Shown here one piece after another: positions 15,601 through 23,316 of a stretch of 55,687 bases of DNA. Position 1 is the stretch's first letter. Each line of letters opens with the position of its first letter. The DNA lies in assembly GCA_017415995.1 (NCBI GenBank), contig JAFQDN010000024.1, positions 1-55,687 of the forward strand, written 5' to 3'. Source of the DNA: Akkermansia sp. (GTDB taxonomy: Bacteria > Verrucomicrobiota > Verrucomicrobiia > Verrucomicrobiales > Akkermansiaceae). Below the pieces are notes generated by a model that was given only the letters and a program-made list of their open reading frames with translations, did not search any database and was not told where the DNA came from. The position numbers were made by a program, and so were the translations under genes.

Positions 15601-16009
15601 AGGCCTCCGGCAGAATGTGCTCCAAATACTTGGCGCGCATCTTGGCGAACTTGGGCTCAATTTCCGCAAATGCTTTTTTACCGATTTCAATGGATTCCGG
15701 GGTAGGCTCAATGTGCGGCAGTTTGGAGAAGTCCTCCTTGAGCGCATCAAAACGGGTATTAAGCACATCCGCATATTCCTGAAGCTGAGCAGCATCTGAT
15801 GACAGGATGACGCCACGCGTGGGCAAATCGATAGGAGTGAGTCTGTGCAACTGCTTTTGCCACTCACGAGTTTTGCCGACCAAGTAATCCTGATCCTTAC
15901 CGCGGAGAGACTCTTCAATCTCAAGAATATTCTTAACGACAGGGCGCAACTTGCGCACTTCTCGCTGATTCTTAGAACCTACGATTTTGTTGAGAATCCA
16001 TTTAATCAT
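12611..16009 (-). CDS. secA: Preprotein translocase ATPase SecA
   Basis: A 1132-residue motor that drives unfolded preproteins through SecYEG at the inner membrane. The Walker A motif MATGEGKT lies near residues 184-191. Other signatures are VNDYLARRD, the DEAD-like DEVDSILIDEARTP, MTGTAETEA and TNMAGRGTDI. It is about 230 residues longer than E. coli SecA. Much of the excess is an insertion in nucleotide-binding domain 1 after IISGPSI and before the NAGRLHTISQ region, plus an acidic then Lys-rich C-terminal tail. The zinc-binding C-terminal motif (CxCxSGx...CH) is absent. I start at ATG 16009 (MIKWILNKIVG); the upstream in-frame codons overlap the 5' leader. Confidence 0.97.
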   Translation of the reverse strand: MIKWILNKIVGSKNQREVRKLRPVVKNILEIEESLRGKDQDYLVGKTREWQKQLHRLTPIDLPTRGVILSSDAAQLQEYADVLNTRFDALKEDFSKLPHIEPTPESIEIGKKAFAEIEPKFAKMRAKYLEHILPEAFAVVKSAARNMCGTEVDVCGTPIKWDMVHFDVQLIGGIALHRGFIAEMATGEGKTLVATLPVYLNALTGMGVHVVTVNDYLARRDSMWMGALFKYLGLTVGCIQSMMPNDARRVQYACDITYGTNAEFGFDYLRDNGMATSRSAQVQRGHYFAIIDEVDSILIDEARTPLIISGPSIIEREQQYDTLKPLIEKVVKAQIELCNGLMTKAFKYAKEGDTSSAGRCLFKVKLGMPRNRQFMRSQEDVEFRRMVEKYELFLYQDPRKLELFKLKEELYFCLDEKTHDADLMEMGRELISPGRPDDFVLPDLGSEFVDIDENETLTEREKEARKSELIKRLDVNAGRLHTISQLLKAYTIYEKDKEYVVKDNKVIIIDQNTGREMPGRRWSEGLHQAVEAKEGVEVEAENMTYATITIQNYFRLYSRLAGMTGTAETEAAEFHDIYKLDVLPIPTNKPCIREDLNDLIFKTRREKFNAVVAKIKELHSKGQPVLVGTASVDASETLSRMLKYAKIPHEVLNAKNHQREAEIVARAGQRGAVTVSTNMAGRGTDIKLGDGVPELGGLFVLGTERYESRRIDRQLRGRCSRQGDPGGSQFFLSFEDDLMRNFGGSERMTRVMDRFGMAEGEAVESWMMNKIIEGAQKRVEQRNYIWRKHVLDYDDVMNQQRSIVYAMRNDALLCEEPREMIYEQLTEGINTKCEDYLNEDNTGAIRRTDLLQWLNSTFPLGWNEDDAALTEGSPSDVAKRIIDKVREMYEKKVEGERPDRVDNMERSIMLQSIDKLWQQHIMDMDALREGVRLRAQGQRDPLVEYKREAYRLFEDLINNIQFEILNNLFRSTTNLTAFEDFLSSLPGSNADDEDESITDILGKGDLLSMLREQMARLQKIQSNPYPDEEDSEESDAEPVPALTEPLVEDPALSLPSGVSVSGAPMPGIPMKPEKKITLPRKKITVKIKREENPTAFMMSDSELAETVPGVTLSSVDAEPSEGTTVQADDSEK

Positions 16010-16066
16010 AATAAAACTGAAAATTAGGTGACACCATGGCGCGCCGTATACTACGCGCGGGACGGC

Positions 16067-16095
16067 ATTATAGCACAAGGGGCGGCGTCAGGCAA
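16067..16095 (-). promoter_or_regulatory. secA promoter
   Basis: On the minus strand TTGCCT (16095-16090), 17 bp, TATAAT (16072-16067). Start near 16060 gives a ~50 nt leader without a clear Shine-Dalgarno site. Confidence 0.6.
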
Positions 16096-16139
16096 GCACA
16101 AGTCCATTTTCTACAATATCTTTTGCATAAAAGTTGTGT

Positions 16140-16185
16140 CATGCTGTAGCAGCACTCATTTTCCACAGAGTGAGGCTGCAGCATG
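16140..16185 (-). terminator. Hairpin between secA and the PA14-like gene
   Basis: Long imperfect stem, CATGCTGTAGCAGCACTC against GAGTGAGGCTGCAGCATG, 15 of 18 paired with a 10-nt loop. It lies just after the stop of the minus-strand gene ending at 16206. No U-tract follows, so terminator function is uncertain. Confidence 0.45.
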
Positions 16186-16205
16186 TCCCCCTGCACCACG
16201 GCAAA

Positions 16206-17372
16206 TCAGTGTTTTCTTTTGCCCATGGCGGTATCATCATCCGTAAATGCGCCGAAAATACGCCCAAAGATACCGCGTTTTTGTCCTTCTTCAAAATCCA
16301 CCTTCCACACGGGGCTATCTTCGTCAAAAGGAGGACCTTCCATGAAGCCTTTGACGCGGTAATCTTTACCGCCCACCGTCAAAGCGCGCTCTATGGCGTT
16401 AAAATCCGGCAGTGTCTCGTTGGTGCGGAACAGGTAAAGCTTCGGGGACTTATTCGGCTCAAAAACACCGTGAGGAGCCGTGCCGGGCGATTTTACCTTC
16501 TCCAGCAGCAAGCAAAAACCGAACTCACACCCCGGTATTTCCGACACCAGGATTTCGATGGGGTACTTCTCCCCCTTCTTCACCTTAAACACCTCGCCGG
16601 TGGGAATACCGCCCAATACAGCATTCCAGTGCGGGGTTTCTTTGTAACGGTACAGCGCACCCTTATTTTTTTTGGAAACAATTTCCTCTTGGTAAGAACG
16701 CTTGGTACCCAACACCATATCCCCGCGAGTAGGAATACTCCAACCGGCCTCCAGCACCAATTTGTTATTGAAACGCACCATCAGCGTATCATCACCCATG
16801 CCGGCAAAGCGGAAGAAGCCGCTCTCCGGGGCGGTTACAACGCCACGGTACACCACCACCCAAGCAGAGGGAGCCACGCGCCGAGCGCCCTCTTTTTCAT
16901 TACACTGGAAAGCCTCCGGGCCATACGATGCTTTGCAACGCGGCAGGTAAAAATAGGGAGCATAGAGGCGGACCTCGGGGCTGTAATAGTCCTCAAACAC
17001 GCTTTGGTCCCATTCTTTACCGTCAAACTCACGGATGATATTCACCACACCGCCGTGGCGCAGAGGCTTAGCCCCATGGCGGATGGGTTGCTTGAGGTCG
17101 TAAAAACGGCCGATAAGGGCGGATTCCTCATCCACCTCCCCGCCGAAAGCCTGCAGGAGGATGTAGTTGACATCCAGCTTATCCCAGCGGTCTTTAGCCT
17201 TATTCCAAACATCTTTTCCGAGCTTACACCCCTCTTCCCCGAGTTCCTCACCCTTTTTACGGGTTTCATCCCACAGATTCTCCAGACCATCCGACCAATC
17301 GGCACGGGCGGAAGGCATGGTGAATACGGATATTAAACCAACCAGCAAGGATAACAGAGCGCGTCTTTTCAT
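16206..17372 (-). CDS. Secreted protein with PA14-like domain
   Basis: A 388-residue exported protein: signal peptide at residues 1-24 (ending PSARA), a helical Lys/Glu-rich segment to about residue 65, and then a beta-rich region. The stretch VVYRGVVTAPESGFFRFAG followed by GDDTLMVRFNNKLVLEAGW has the pattern of PA14/GLEYA-type carbohydrate-binding beta-barrels. The role may be glycan binding at the cell surface, but no catalytic motif is visible. It lies 73 bp downstream of speA on the same strand, with no obvious functional link. Confidence 0.7.
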   Translation of the reverse strand: MKRRALLSLLVGLISVFTMPSARADWSDGLENLWDETRKKGEELGEEGCKLGKDVWNKAKDRWDKLDVNYILLQAFGGEVDEESALIGRFYDLKQPIRHGAKPLRHGGVVNIIREFDGKEWDQSVFEDYYSPEVRLYAPYFYLPRCKASYGPEAFQCNEKEGARRVAPSAWVVVYRGVVTAPESGFFRFAGMGDDTLMVRFNNKLVLEAGWSIPTRGDMVLGTKRSYQEEIVSKKNKGALYRYKETPHWNAVLGGIPTGEVFKVKKGEKYPIEILVSEIPGCEFGFCLLLEKVKSPGTAPHGVFEPNKSPKLYLFRTNETLPDFNAIERALTVGGKDYRVKGFMEGPPFDEDSPVWKVDFEEGQKRGIFGRIFGAFTDDDTAMGKRKH

Positions 17373-17445
17373 GACTTCAGTTTAGCGAAGACGCCGATGC
17401 TTTGCAAGCCGATTTTTACCTTTATACCATTTTTTCTGATAGGAT

Positions 17446-19395
17446 TTACAATTCGTAGTAAGTATAACCGTTCAAGCCGGTTCTGTAAGCCTCCACCGCA
17501 TCCCTGCGCTGGCGTGGGGAAATGAGGCCATCCTCCACGGCTCGCTCGGCAAGCGCGCGGATTTTGGCAACCAAATCACGGGCATCATACTTAACATAGG
17601 AGAGGACATCGGCCACGCTGTCGCCCTCCTCTTCTTGGGTATAGACGGGGCGGCCGTTTTCCAGGTGCACACTCACCACGTTGGTATCCCCGAGGAGGTT
17701 GTGTATATCCCCCAGAGTTTCCTGATATGCGCCCACCAAGAACACGGCCACGTAGTAATTTTCCTTACCCTCAAACTCATGGAGCGGGAGTGAGTGAGCA
17801 ATATCCTCACGGTCAATGAAGTTATCCACCTTACCATCACAATCGCAGGTAATATCCACCAAAACGGTTTTCTGCGTGGGACGCTCACAGAGGCGCTGAA
17901 TGGGCATCACAGGGAAGAGCTGGTCAATAGCCCAGCTATCCGGCATGCTCTGGAAGAGGGAAAAATTGCCGTAATAGCAGTCCACCATATTATCAGAGAC
18001 CTCCTTGAGGTCCTCCGGGATTTCACTCATCTCCGCAATACGGCGGGCAATAAGCCCCATAATGTGCCAGTAGATAGCCTCTCCGATACCGCGCTCACGC
18101 AGGCTGGCATTACCGTAGAAAAACTGCATACGCAGCTGGTCACGGTAGTAGTTGGCATCATTATAGCACTCTTGGATGTTCTTGCGCGTGAGCATGCGGT
18201 GAGTTTCATCCAACGCCTTGAGGATTTCGCTCGGATTCTCCGGCAAGGCGGGAGGCTGGGCATCCTGTCCGGGAGCGCTTGCTACGTCCAGAATATTGAA
18301 TACCAAGACAGCATGGTAGGACACAATGGCACGGCCGGACTCTGTAACCAACGTAGGATGAGCAACATTGCACTTGGTGCACATCTCACCTACCACCTCC
18401 ACAATGTCACGCGCATACTCCTCAATCGTGTAGTTACAGGAGGAATGGAAGTTGGTCTGCGAGCCGTCATAGTCCACAGCCAAGCCACCGCCCATATCCA
18501 AAGTTCCCATGGGGGCGCCCTCGCGCACAAGGTCTATGTACATGCGGCAAGCCTCTGTAAGCCCCTCACGCACCACGGAAATATTCGGTATCTGCGAGCC
18601 CTGATGGTAGTGCAACACCTTGAGGCAGTGCAATTTTCCGACAGCTTTAAGCGTATCCACAACCTCAATGACCTGCGCCGTATTCAAGCCGAATACGGAG
18701 CGATCCCCGGCAGACTCACTCCAATGCCCGGAGCCCTTGGCAGCCAAGCGCACACGCACTCCCAAATTCGGTTCAATGCCCAAGGCCTCGGCGCGCTCCA
18801 AAATGGCGGGTAATTCATTAGGCATCTCCAGAATGAGGCAGATGTTTATCCCCATGCGCTGAGCCATCAGGGCTAAGTCAATGAACTCATCATCCTTATA
18901 GCCGTTGCACATCAGGAAGGCCTCCGGATCCTTCATCTGAGCCATGGCAGCAATGAGCTCCGGCTTACTGCCGGCCTCTAAGCCATAGTGGTAACGCGCA
19001 CCATAGGAGACGATTTCCTCCACAATCTCGCGTTGCTGGTTAACCTTGATGGGGTAAACGCCACGGTATACCCCCTGATAATCCACCTCACGTATAGCTT
19101 TAATAAAGCTTTGATTAAGCTCATCTATACGGGAACGCAACAAATCCCGAAAACGCAACAACACCGGAGCATCCGTTCCGCGCTCTGCAAGGCCTTTCAT
19201 GATGGTATGCAGGCTCACTGCCCTTTGCTCACCATCGGTATCTACCAAACTAACGGTAGCTTCACCATTGCGAGAAACCCCGAAGTATCCGTTACTCCAG
19301 TTTTCCACGCCGTAAAGCTCAGCAGAATCGGAAGCAGACCAGTTCTTGATCTTGCGCTTGATGGTGGTGTTTTTACGCTTTGTCATGGTGTGCAT
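17446..19395 (-). CDS. speA: Biosynthetic arginine decarboxylase
   Basis: This enzyme converts arginine to agmatine and CO2 with PLP, feeding polyamine synthesis. The 649-residue length fits the family (about 630-660). The PLP lysine is in YPIKVNQQREIVEEI. LDMGGGLAVDYDGS provides the phosphate-binding glycines. TESGRAIVSYHAVLVFN and VDITCDCDGKVD are also typical of SpeA. The start could be the ATG at 19395 or at 19386 (MTKRKN); no Shine-Dalgarno separates them. Its own strong promoter is at 19416-19444. No agmatinase gene is adjacent. Confidence 0.95.
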   Translation of the reverse strand: MHTMTKRKNTTIKRKIKNWSASDSAELYGVENWSNGYFGVSRNGEATVSLVDTDGEQRAVSLHTIMKGLAERGTDAPVLLRFRDLLRSRIDELNQSFIKAIREVDYQGVYRGVYPIKVNQQREIVEEIVSYGARYHYGLEAGSKPELIAAMAQMKDPEAFLMCNGYKDDEFIDLALMAQRMGINICLILEMPNELPAILERAEALGIEPNLGVRVRLAAKGSGHWSESAGDRSVFGLNTAQVIEVVDTLKAVGKLHCLKVLHYHQGSQIPNISVVREGLTEACRMYIDLVREGAPMGTLDMGGGLAVDYDGSQTNFHSSCNYTIEEYARDIVEVVGEMCTKCNVAHPTLVTESGRAIVSYHAVLVFNILDVASAPGQDAQPPALPENPSEILKALDETHRMLTRKNIQECYNDANYYRDQLRMQFFYGNASLRERGIGEAIYWHIMGLIARRIAEMSEIPEDLKEVSDNMVDCYYGNFSLFQSMPDSWAIDQLFPVMPIQRLCERPTQKTVLVDITCDCDGKVDNFIDREDIAHSLPLHEFEGKENYYVAVFLVGAYQETLGDIHNLLGDTNVVSVHLENGRPVYTQEEEGDSVADVLSYVKYDARDLVAKIRALAERAVEDGLISPRQRRDAVEAYRTGLNGYTYYEL

Positions 19396-19415
19396 TGTGT
19401 GTATATCAGGTGCGC

Positions 19416-19444
19416 GTTATATACTATGACTTCCTTTTTGTCAA
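19416..19444 (-). promoter_or_regulatory. speA promoter
   Basis: On the minus strand perfect TTGACA (19444-19439), 17 bp, TATAAC (19421-19416). Start is expected about 14 nt before the ATG at 19395. Confidence 0.7.
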
Positions 19445-19520
19445 CTCATTGTTGCTCACTATTCCGCATTATTTTACAGAAAAGCCCCGCTGAGGACAAA
19501 TCTGCCCCCTCAACGGGCAC

Positions 19521-19560
19521 AAAAAGCCGCAGGTTTCCAAGGAAAGCGGAAACCTGCGGC
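19521..19560 (-). terminator. rpsF terminator
   Basis: Perfect 13 bp stem GCCGCAGGTTTCC (19526-19538) / GGAAACCTGCGGC (19548-19560) with a 9-nt loop, followed on the minus strand by TTTTT. Classic intrinsic terminator 40 bp after rpsF. Confidence 0.9.
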
Positions 19561-19599
19561 AGAAAAGAGTGAGCTTATTGCGTGCAAGCGAGCTGTAGC

Positions 19600-19878
19600 T
19601 TACTTGGCGCGATAGTACTGGTAGTGTACGCGCTCGTCGATGGCCAGAGCCTCGCGAACAGTGCGGATGACGGTGGGCTCAGCCTCGAAGGCGAAGAGCA
19701 TGTACTGGCCGTGAGTCAGGTGATTGGACTCGTAGGCGAACTCGCGGCGGCCAACATTGGTAACCTCCGTAACCTTGGCACCTGCAGCCTCCAGCTGGCC
19801 TTTCATGGCAGCTGTGAGCTCATCGAGTGTGGCGGCGCCCTTCATGTTCAGAACGATCAGTGCTTCGTACTTTCTCAT
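19600..19878 (-). CDS. rpsF: Small ribosomal subunit protein bS6
   Basis: A 92-residue ribosomal protein that binds the central domain of 16S rRNA with uS15 and bS18. It shows the S6 start MRKYEALIVL, the central GRREFAYES and TVIRTVREALAIDERV. Length fits the family. Unlike most bacteria, no ssb or rpsR follows; the gene is monocistronic, with its own promoter (19885-19912) and terminator. The -10 box ends 6 nt before ATG, so the mRNA should be leaderless. Confidence 0.95.
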   Translation of the reverse strand: MRKYEALIVLNMKGAATLDELTAAMKGQLEAAGAKVTEVTNVGRREFAYESNHLTHGQYMLFAFEAEPTVIRTVREALAIDERVHYQYYRAK

Positions 19879-19884
19879 AACTGT

Positions 19885-19912
19885 ATTTTAGTAAGATGTC
19901 TTGCTTTCGCAA
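19885..19912 (-). promoter_or_regulatory. rpsF promoter, leaderless configuration
   Basis: On the minus strand TTGCGA (19912-19907), 16 bp, TAAAAT (19890-19885), then ACAGTT and ATG. Transcription would begin at or next to the A of ATG. Confidence 0.6.
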
Positions 19913-19996
19913 AAAGCGGTGGCACATGATGCACCTTTTTAGGACAGAATGCAAGCCTAAAGTGTGTTTTCGTTGATTTTTTTTTCAATTCACTCC

Positions 19997-20965
19997 TTAA
20001 ATAAGCTTCAGGCGCACCAAATCCTGGGTATCGATAAGACCCACAGGCTTATGCTCGGCATCCAACACCACCAAATCATCAATACGGCGGTCTCGCAGAG
20101 TCTTCACGGCCGTAATAGCCAGCTTATCAGCCTCCACATACACGGGATTCTTCGTCATGTACTCTGCAACGGGATGCGTTCCGCAGGTAGCATCCGCCTG
20201 GTATGCGCGGGCAAAGTCACCATGCGTGAACACGCCGGCAAGCTTACCGTCCGGGTGGGTGAGCACGCATGCACCGGCGCGCGCAGATGTCATGGCAATG
20301 ATGCACTCTGCCACCGTTGCGGATTCCGCCTGTGTGGCGTACTCTTTACGCATGATGTCAGCAATTCGCATCAACAAAGCGCGCCCCAGAGAACCACCGG
20401 GATGACTGCGGGCAAAATCTTCCTTCGTAAAGTTACGAGCCTCCAACAAAGCCATAGCCAAGGCATCACCCATCACCAACATAGCCGTGGATGATGATGT
20501 GGGAGCCAGATTCAGCGGGTCCGCCTCTCGCTCCACCGCGGTATTCAGCACCACATCGGACAACTCCGCCAAGGTGGAAGAGGGCTTACCGGTCATGCTG
20601 ATGATGGTCATGTCAAAACGCTTCAGGAAGGGCATCAGCGTAAGCAGCTCGGACGTCTCACCGGAGAAAGACATGGCTATACAGGCATCACCATCCTGCA
20701 CAATACCGAGGTCGCCGTGCATGGCATTCATGGAATCCAACACCACGGAAGGAGCCCCCGTGGACGTAAGTGTTGCAGCTATCTTGTTACCGATAAGGCC
20801 ACTTTTACCGACTCCGACCACAATTATCTTGTGCCCGCTTTCAATAGCTTTGCGCATGGCATCTACCGCCTGCACAAATGAATCATCCAGCCGCTCACAG
20901 ATGGCCTGCAAAGCTGCTATCTCATCCTCAAATACCTTTCGTCCGCGAATGGTGTGATCTGTCAT
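19997..20965 (-). CDS. kdsD: D-arabinose-5-phosphate isomerase (KpsF/GutQ family)
   Basis: This enzyme interconverts ribulose 5-phosphate and arabinose 5-phosphate, the precursor of KDO in lipopolysaccharide. The 322 residues fit the family: a SIS sugar-isomerase domain (residues about 30-175, with GVGKSGLIGNKIAATLTSTG and SFSGETSELL) followed by two CBS domains (about 200-322). The phosphosugar-binding Ser/Thr residues and the catalytic-region LDSMNAMHGDLG are present. It agrees with lpxA further along the window: the cell makes LPS. Promoter at 20999-21027. Confidence 0.93.
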   Translation of the reverse strand: MTDHTIRGRKVFEDEIAALQAICERLDDSFVQAVDAMRKAIESGHKIIVVGVGKSGLIGNKIAATLTSTGAPSVVLDSMNAMHGDLGIVQDGDACIAMSFSGETSELLTLMPFLKRFDMTIISMTGKPSSTLAELSDVVLNTAVEREADPLNLAPTSSSTAMLVMGDALAMALLEARNFTKEDFARSHPGGSLGRALLMRIADIMRKEYATQAESATVAECIIAMTSARAGACVLTHPDGKLAGVFTHGDFARAYQADATCGTHPVAEYMTKNPVYVEADKLAITAVKTLRDRRIDDLVVLDAEHKPVGLIDTQDLVRLKLI

Positions 20966-20998
20966 ATGCTTAAATTGATGCTGATTTACTCGCCCCGT

Positions 20999-21027
20999 AT
21001 TCTAGCAGATAGGCACCACCGCTGCAA
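20999..21027 (-). promoter_or_regulatory. kdsD promoter
   Basis: On the minus strand TTGCAG (21027-21022), 17 bp, TAGAAT (21004-20999). Leader of about 27 nt. Confidence 0.55.
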
Positions 21028-21152
21028 CATCAAAACGCTACATTGCGCAAAATTATTCACATTTGTGGAGATAATGTCAGTTTTAACTTGAAAAGTGGTC
21101 AGGAATAGGGTAAAAGAATGGTAGGGAGCGTTAACCCCCTCACATTTTTACT

Positions 21153-22079
21153 ATGGACACGACATTCAAGATTCACGGTCTTTGCGCCGCCACACACACG
21201 CCGATGAACGCCGACGGAAGCTGCAACCCCAACGCAGTGGATGCTCAGGCAAAGTTCCTTGCCTCACAGGGTATCAAATCCGTATTCATTACGGGTTCCA
21301 CGGGTGAATCCGCTCACATGCAGCTCACCGAACGCAAGGAGAACATGGCAGCTTGGGGAGAAGCCGGCAAAAAATACGGCATTGATGTCGTAGTCCACAC
21401 CGGCGGCAACTGCGTGTATGACGGCCGTGAGCTTGCAGCCTATGCAGCCCAATGCGGAGCAACCGCCACAGCCAGCAACGCCCCGTGCTACTTTAAGCCG
21501 GGCAACATTGATTTGCTGGTAGACAGCTTGGCCGTAGAGGCATCCGGAGCACCGGAGCTGCCGTACTACTTCTATGACATTCCCGTACTGACACACGTGG
21601 GTTTCAACCCCGTGAAGGTAATCGAGGCATGCGCCAAGAAGATTCCGAATTTTGTAGGCGTGAAGTTCACTAATCCGGATTTGGCACTCTACATGGATGC
21701 CCTGAACTATGAGGGTGGCAAGTACGACATACCGTGGGGTGTGGACGAGTGGTTCTTGGGCGCATACGCCACCGGCGCCAAGGGCGGTGTGGGCTCCTCC
21801 TTCAACTATGCACCTAAGCTCTATAATGACATCATGAAGGCCGTGGACGCCGGCGACCTTGCTGAGGCTCGCCGTCTGCAGCAACTGTCTGTAACGATGA
21901 TTAACATCATTGCCGGCAAGGGCTACATGGGCTGCTGCAAGTACCTGATGAGCGAGTGGACGGGCGTAGACTTCGGGCCTGCACGCCTGCCCATGGGCAA
22001 GCAGGATAAAGCCACGCTGGAAGCACTCAAGAGCGAGCTGAAAGCTATCGGCTTCTATGATTGGGCCATCTACAAGTAA
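21153..22079 (+). CDS. nanA: N-acetylneuraminate lyase
   Basis: A cytoplasmic aldolase that splits sialic acid into N-acetylmannosamine and pyruvate. The 308 residues form a single DapA/NanA-type TIM barrel. ITGSTGES (47-53) is the carboxylate-binding loop, the conserved Tyr is in YYFYDIP (Tyr141), and the Schiff-base Lys is in VGVKFTN (Lys171). The YDIP context and the epimerase gene 20 bp downstream point to sialic acid rather than dihydrodipicolinate. Together they convert host sialic acid to N-acetylglucosamine. No transporter or nagA/nagB is in the cluster. Promoter not clear. Confidence 0.9.
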   Translation: MDTTFKIHGLCAATHTPMNADGSCNPNAVDAQAKFLASQGIKSVFITGSTGESAHMQLTERKENMAAWGEAGKKYGIDVVVHTGGNCVYDGRELAAYAAQCGATATASNAPCYFKPGNIDLLVDSLAVEASGAPELPYYFYDIPVLTHVGFNPVKVIEACAKKIPNFVGVKFTNPDLALYMDALNYEGGKYDIPWGVDEWFLGAYATGAKGGVGSSFNYAPKLYNDIMKAVDAGDLAEARRLQQLSVTMINIIAGKGYMGCCKYLMSEWTGVDFGPARLPMGKQDKATLEALKSELKAIGFYDWAIYK

Positions 22080-22099
22080 ACCTCAACACAAGCTTCCTC

Positions 22100-23290
22100 A
22101 TGGACACCAAAGCACTTGGTCAATTCTACAAAGACAAGCTGCTCAATGAGGTAGAACCGTTCTGGTTTCCCCGTTCACTGGACGCAGTGAACGGGGGACT
22201 CTACCACTGTTGTGCACAAGACGGCAGCTTGGTAGACACCGACAAGAACGTATGGGCACAAGGCCGCATGGCCTGGATGCTCCTTACCTGCTACAACAGC
22301 ATCGAGAAGCGTCCGGAATGGATGCAATACGCGGAAAGCGCCCTCAAATTTTTGGAAGAAAAATGCGTAGACCCGACAGACGGGCGCATGTACTTCCACA
22401 TGACAGCAGAGGGCACCCCCATCCGCAAGCGCCGTTATGCATACAGCGAATGCTTTGCCGCCATTGCCTGGGCAGCACACTACGGCGCCACGGGAGATGC
22501 CCGTAGCGCAGAACGAGCACGCCATTGGTTTGACGTATACGCCGATGTATTCTTTACCCCCGGCAAGATGGCACCCAAGAGTACCGGTAACCGCCCCGGG
22601 GAGAACTTGGGCTGCCGTATGATTATGATTGTAACAGCACAGGAGCTGCGCCGCTATTTGGGGGATGACGACGGATTCTACACCAAGTGGATAGACCGCT
22701 GCATTGACGACTTACAGCGCCTCTTCCTGCACGAAGACATCCAAGCCGTGTTGGAGAACGTAGCCCCGGACGGCAGCGTCATCGACCATTTTGATGAGCG
22801 CATCCTGAACCCCGGACACGATATTGAGGGTGGCTGGTTTGTACTGGAGGAAGCACGCTACCGCGGTGGCGACAAGAAGCTCATCGAAATCGGCTGCAAG
22901 ATGATAGACTGGGCTTTGGCGCGCGGCTGGGATAAGAAGTACGGTGGACTGCTGTACTACACCGACGTGTACAACAAACCCGTACAGGAATACTGGCACA
23001 ACATGAAGTTCTGGTGGCCGCATGATGAGGCGCTCATCGGCACATGCTTGGCCTACGTCATGACAGGCGATAAAAAATACGCCGAGTGGCACCAAAAAAT
23101 TCATGACTGGGCATTTGAGCACTTGCAAGACAAGGAACACGGCGAGTGGTTCGGCTACTGCAACCAGGATGGCAGCACAACTAACGGACTGAAGGGCTCC
23201 ATGTGGAAGTCATTCTTCCACCATCCGCGCATGCTGTGGTGCTGTGCACACTACTTCGGAGCCATTGCAGCCCCCTGCTCCGACAAATAA
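22100..23290 (+). CDS. N-acylglucosamine 2-epimerase
   Basis: This interconverts N-acetylmannosamine and N-acetylglucosamine, the step after NanA. The 396-residue protein has the alpha/alpha-barrel repeat pattern of the AGE family, with conserved GGLYHCC near the N-terminus, HFDE, NPGHDIEGGWFVLEEA and FWWPHDEAL; the paired catalytic His residues lie in NPGHDIE and in the C-terminal part. I start at ATG 22100 (MDTKALGQFYK), 20 bp after nanA; a longer in-frame version overlaps the nanA end. It is the route bacteria without nanE/nanK use to move sialic acid into GlcNAc metabolism. Confidence 0.9.
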   Translation: MDTKALGQFYKDKLLNEVEPFWFPRSLDAVNGGLYHCCAQDGSLVDTDKNVWAQGRMAWMLLTCYNSIEKRPEWMQYAESALKFLEEKCVDPTDGRMYFHMTAEGTPIRKRRYAYSECFAAIAWAAHYGATGDARSAERARHWFDVYADVFFTPGKMAPKSTGNRPGENLGCRMIMIVTAQELRRYLGDDDGFYTKWIDRCIDDLQRLFLHEDIQAVLENVAPDGSVIDHFDERILNPGHDIEGGWFVLEEARYRGGDKKLIEIGCKMIDWALARGWDKKYGGLLYYTDVYNKPVQEYWHNMKFWWPHDEALIGTCLAYVMTGDKKYAEWHQKIHDWAFEHLQDKEHGEWFGYCNQDGSTTNGLKGSMWKSFFHHPRMLWCCAHYFGAIAAPCSDK

Positions 23291-23316
23291 TTCACACACA
23301 CAATAAATAACTCGAT

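Noticed and set aside
13538..15799. A 753-codon plus-strand frame antisense to secA
   Set aside because: Typical antisense shadow of a highly biased coding sequence; the minus-strand frame is unmistakable SecA.
17794..18813. A 339-codon plus-strand frame antisense to speA
   Set aside because: Shadow of speA; composition rich in His, Leu and Gly without any domain.
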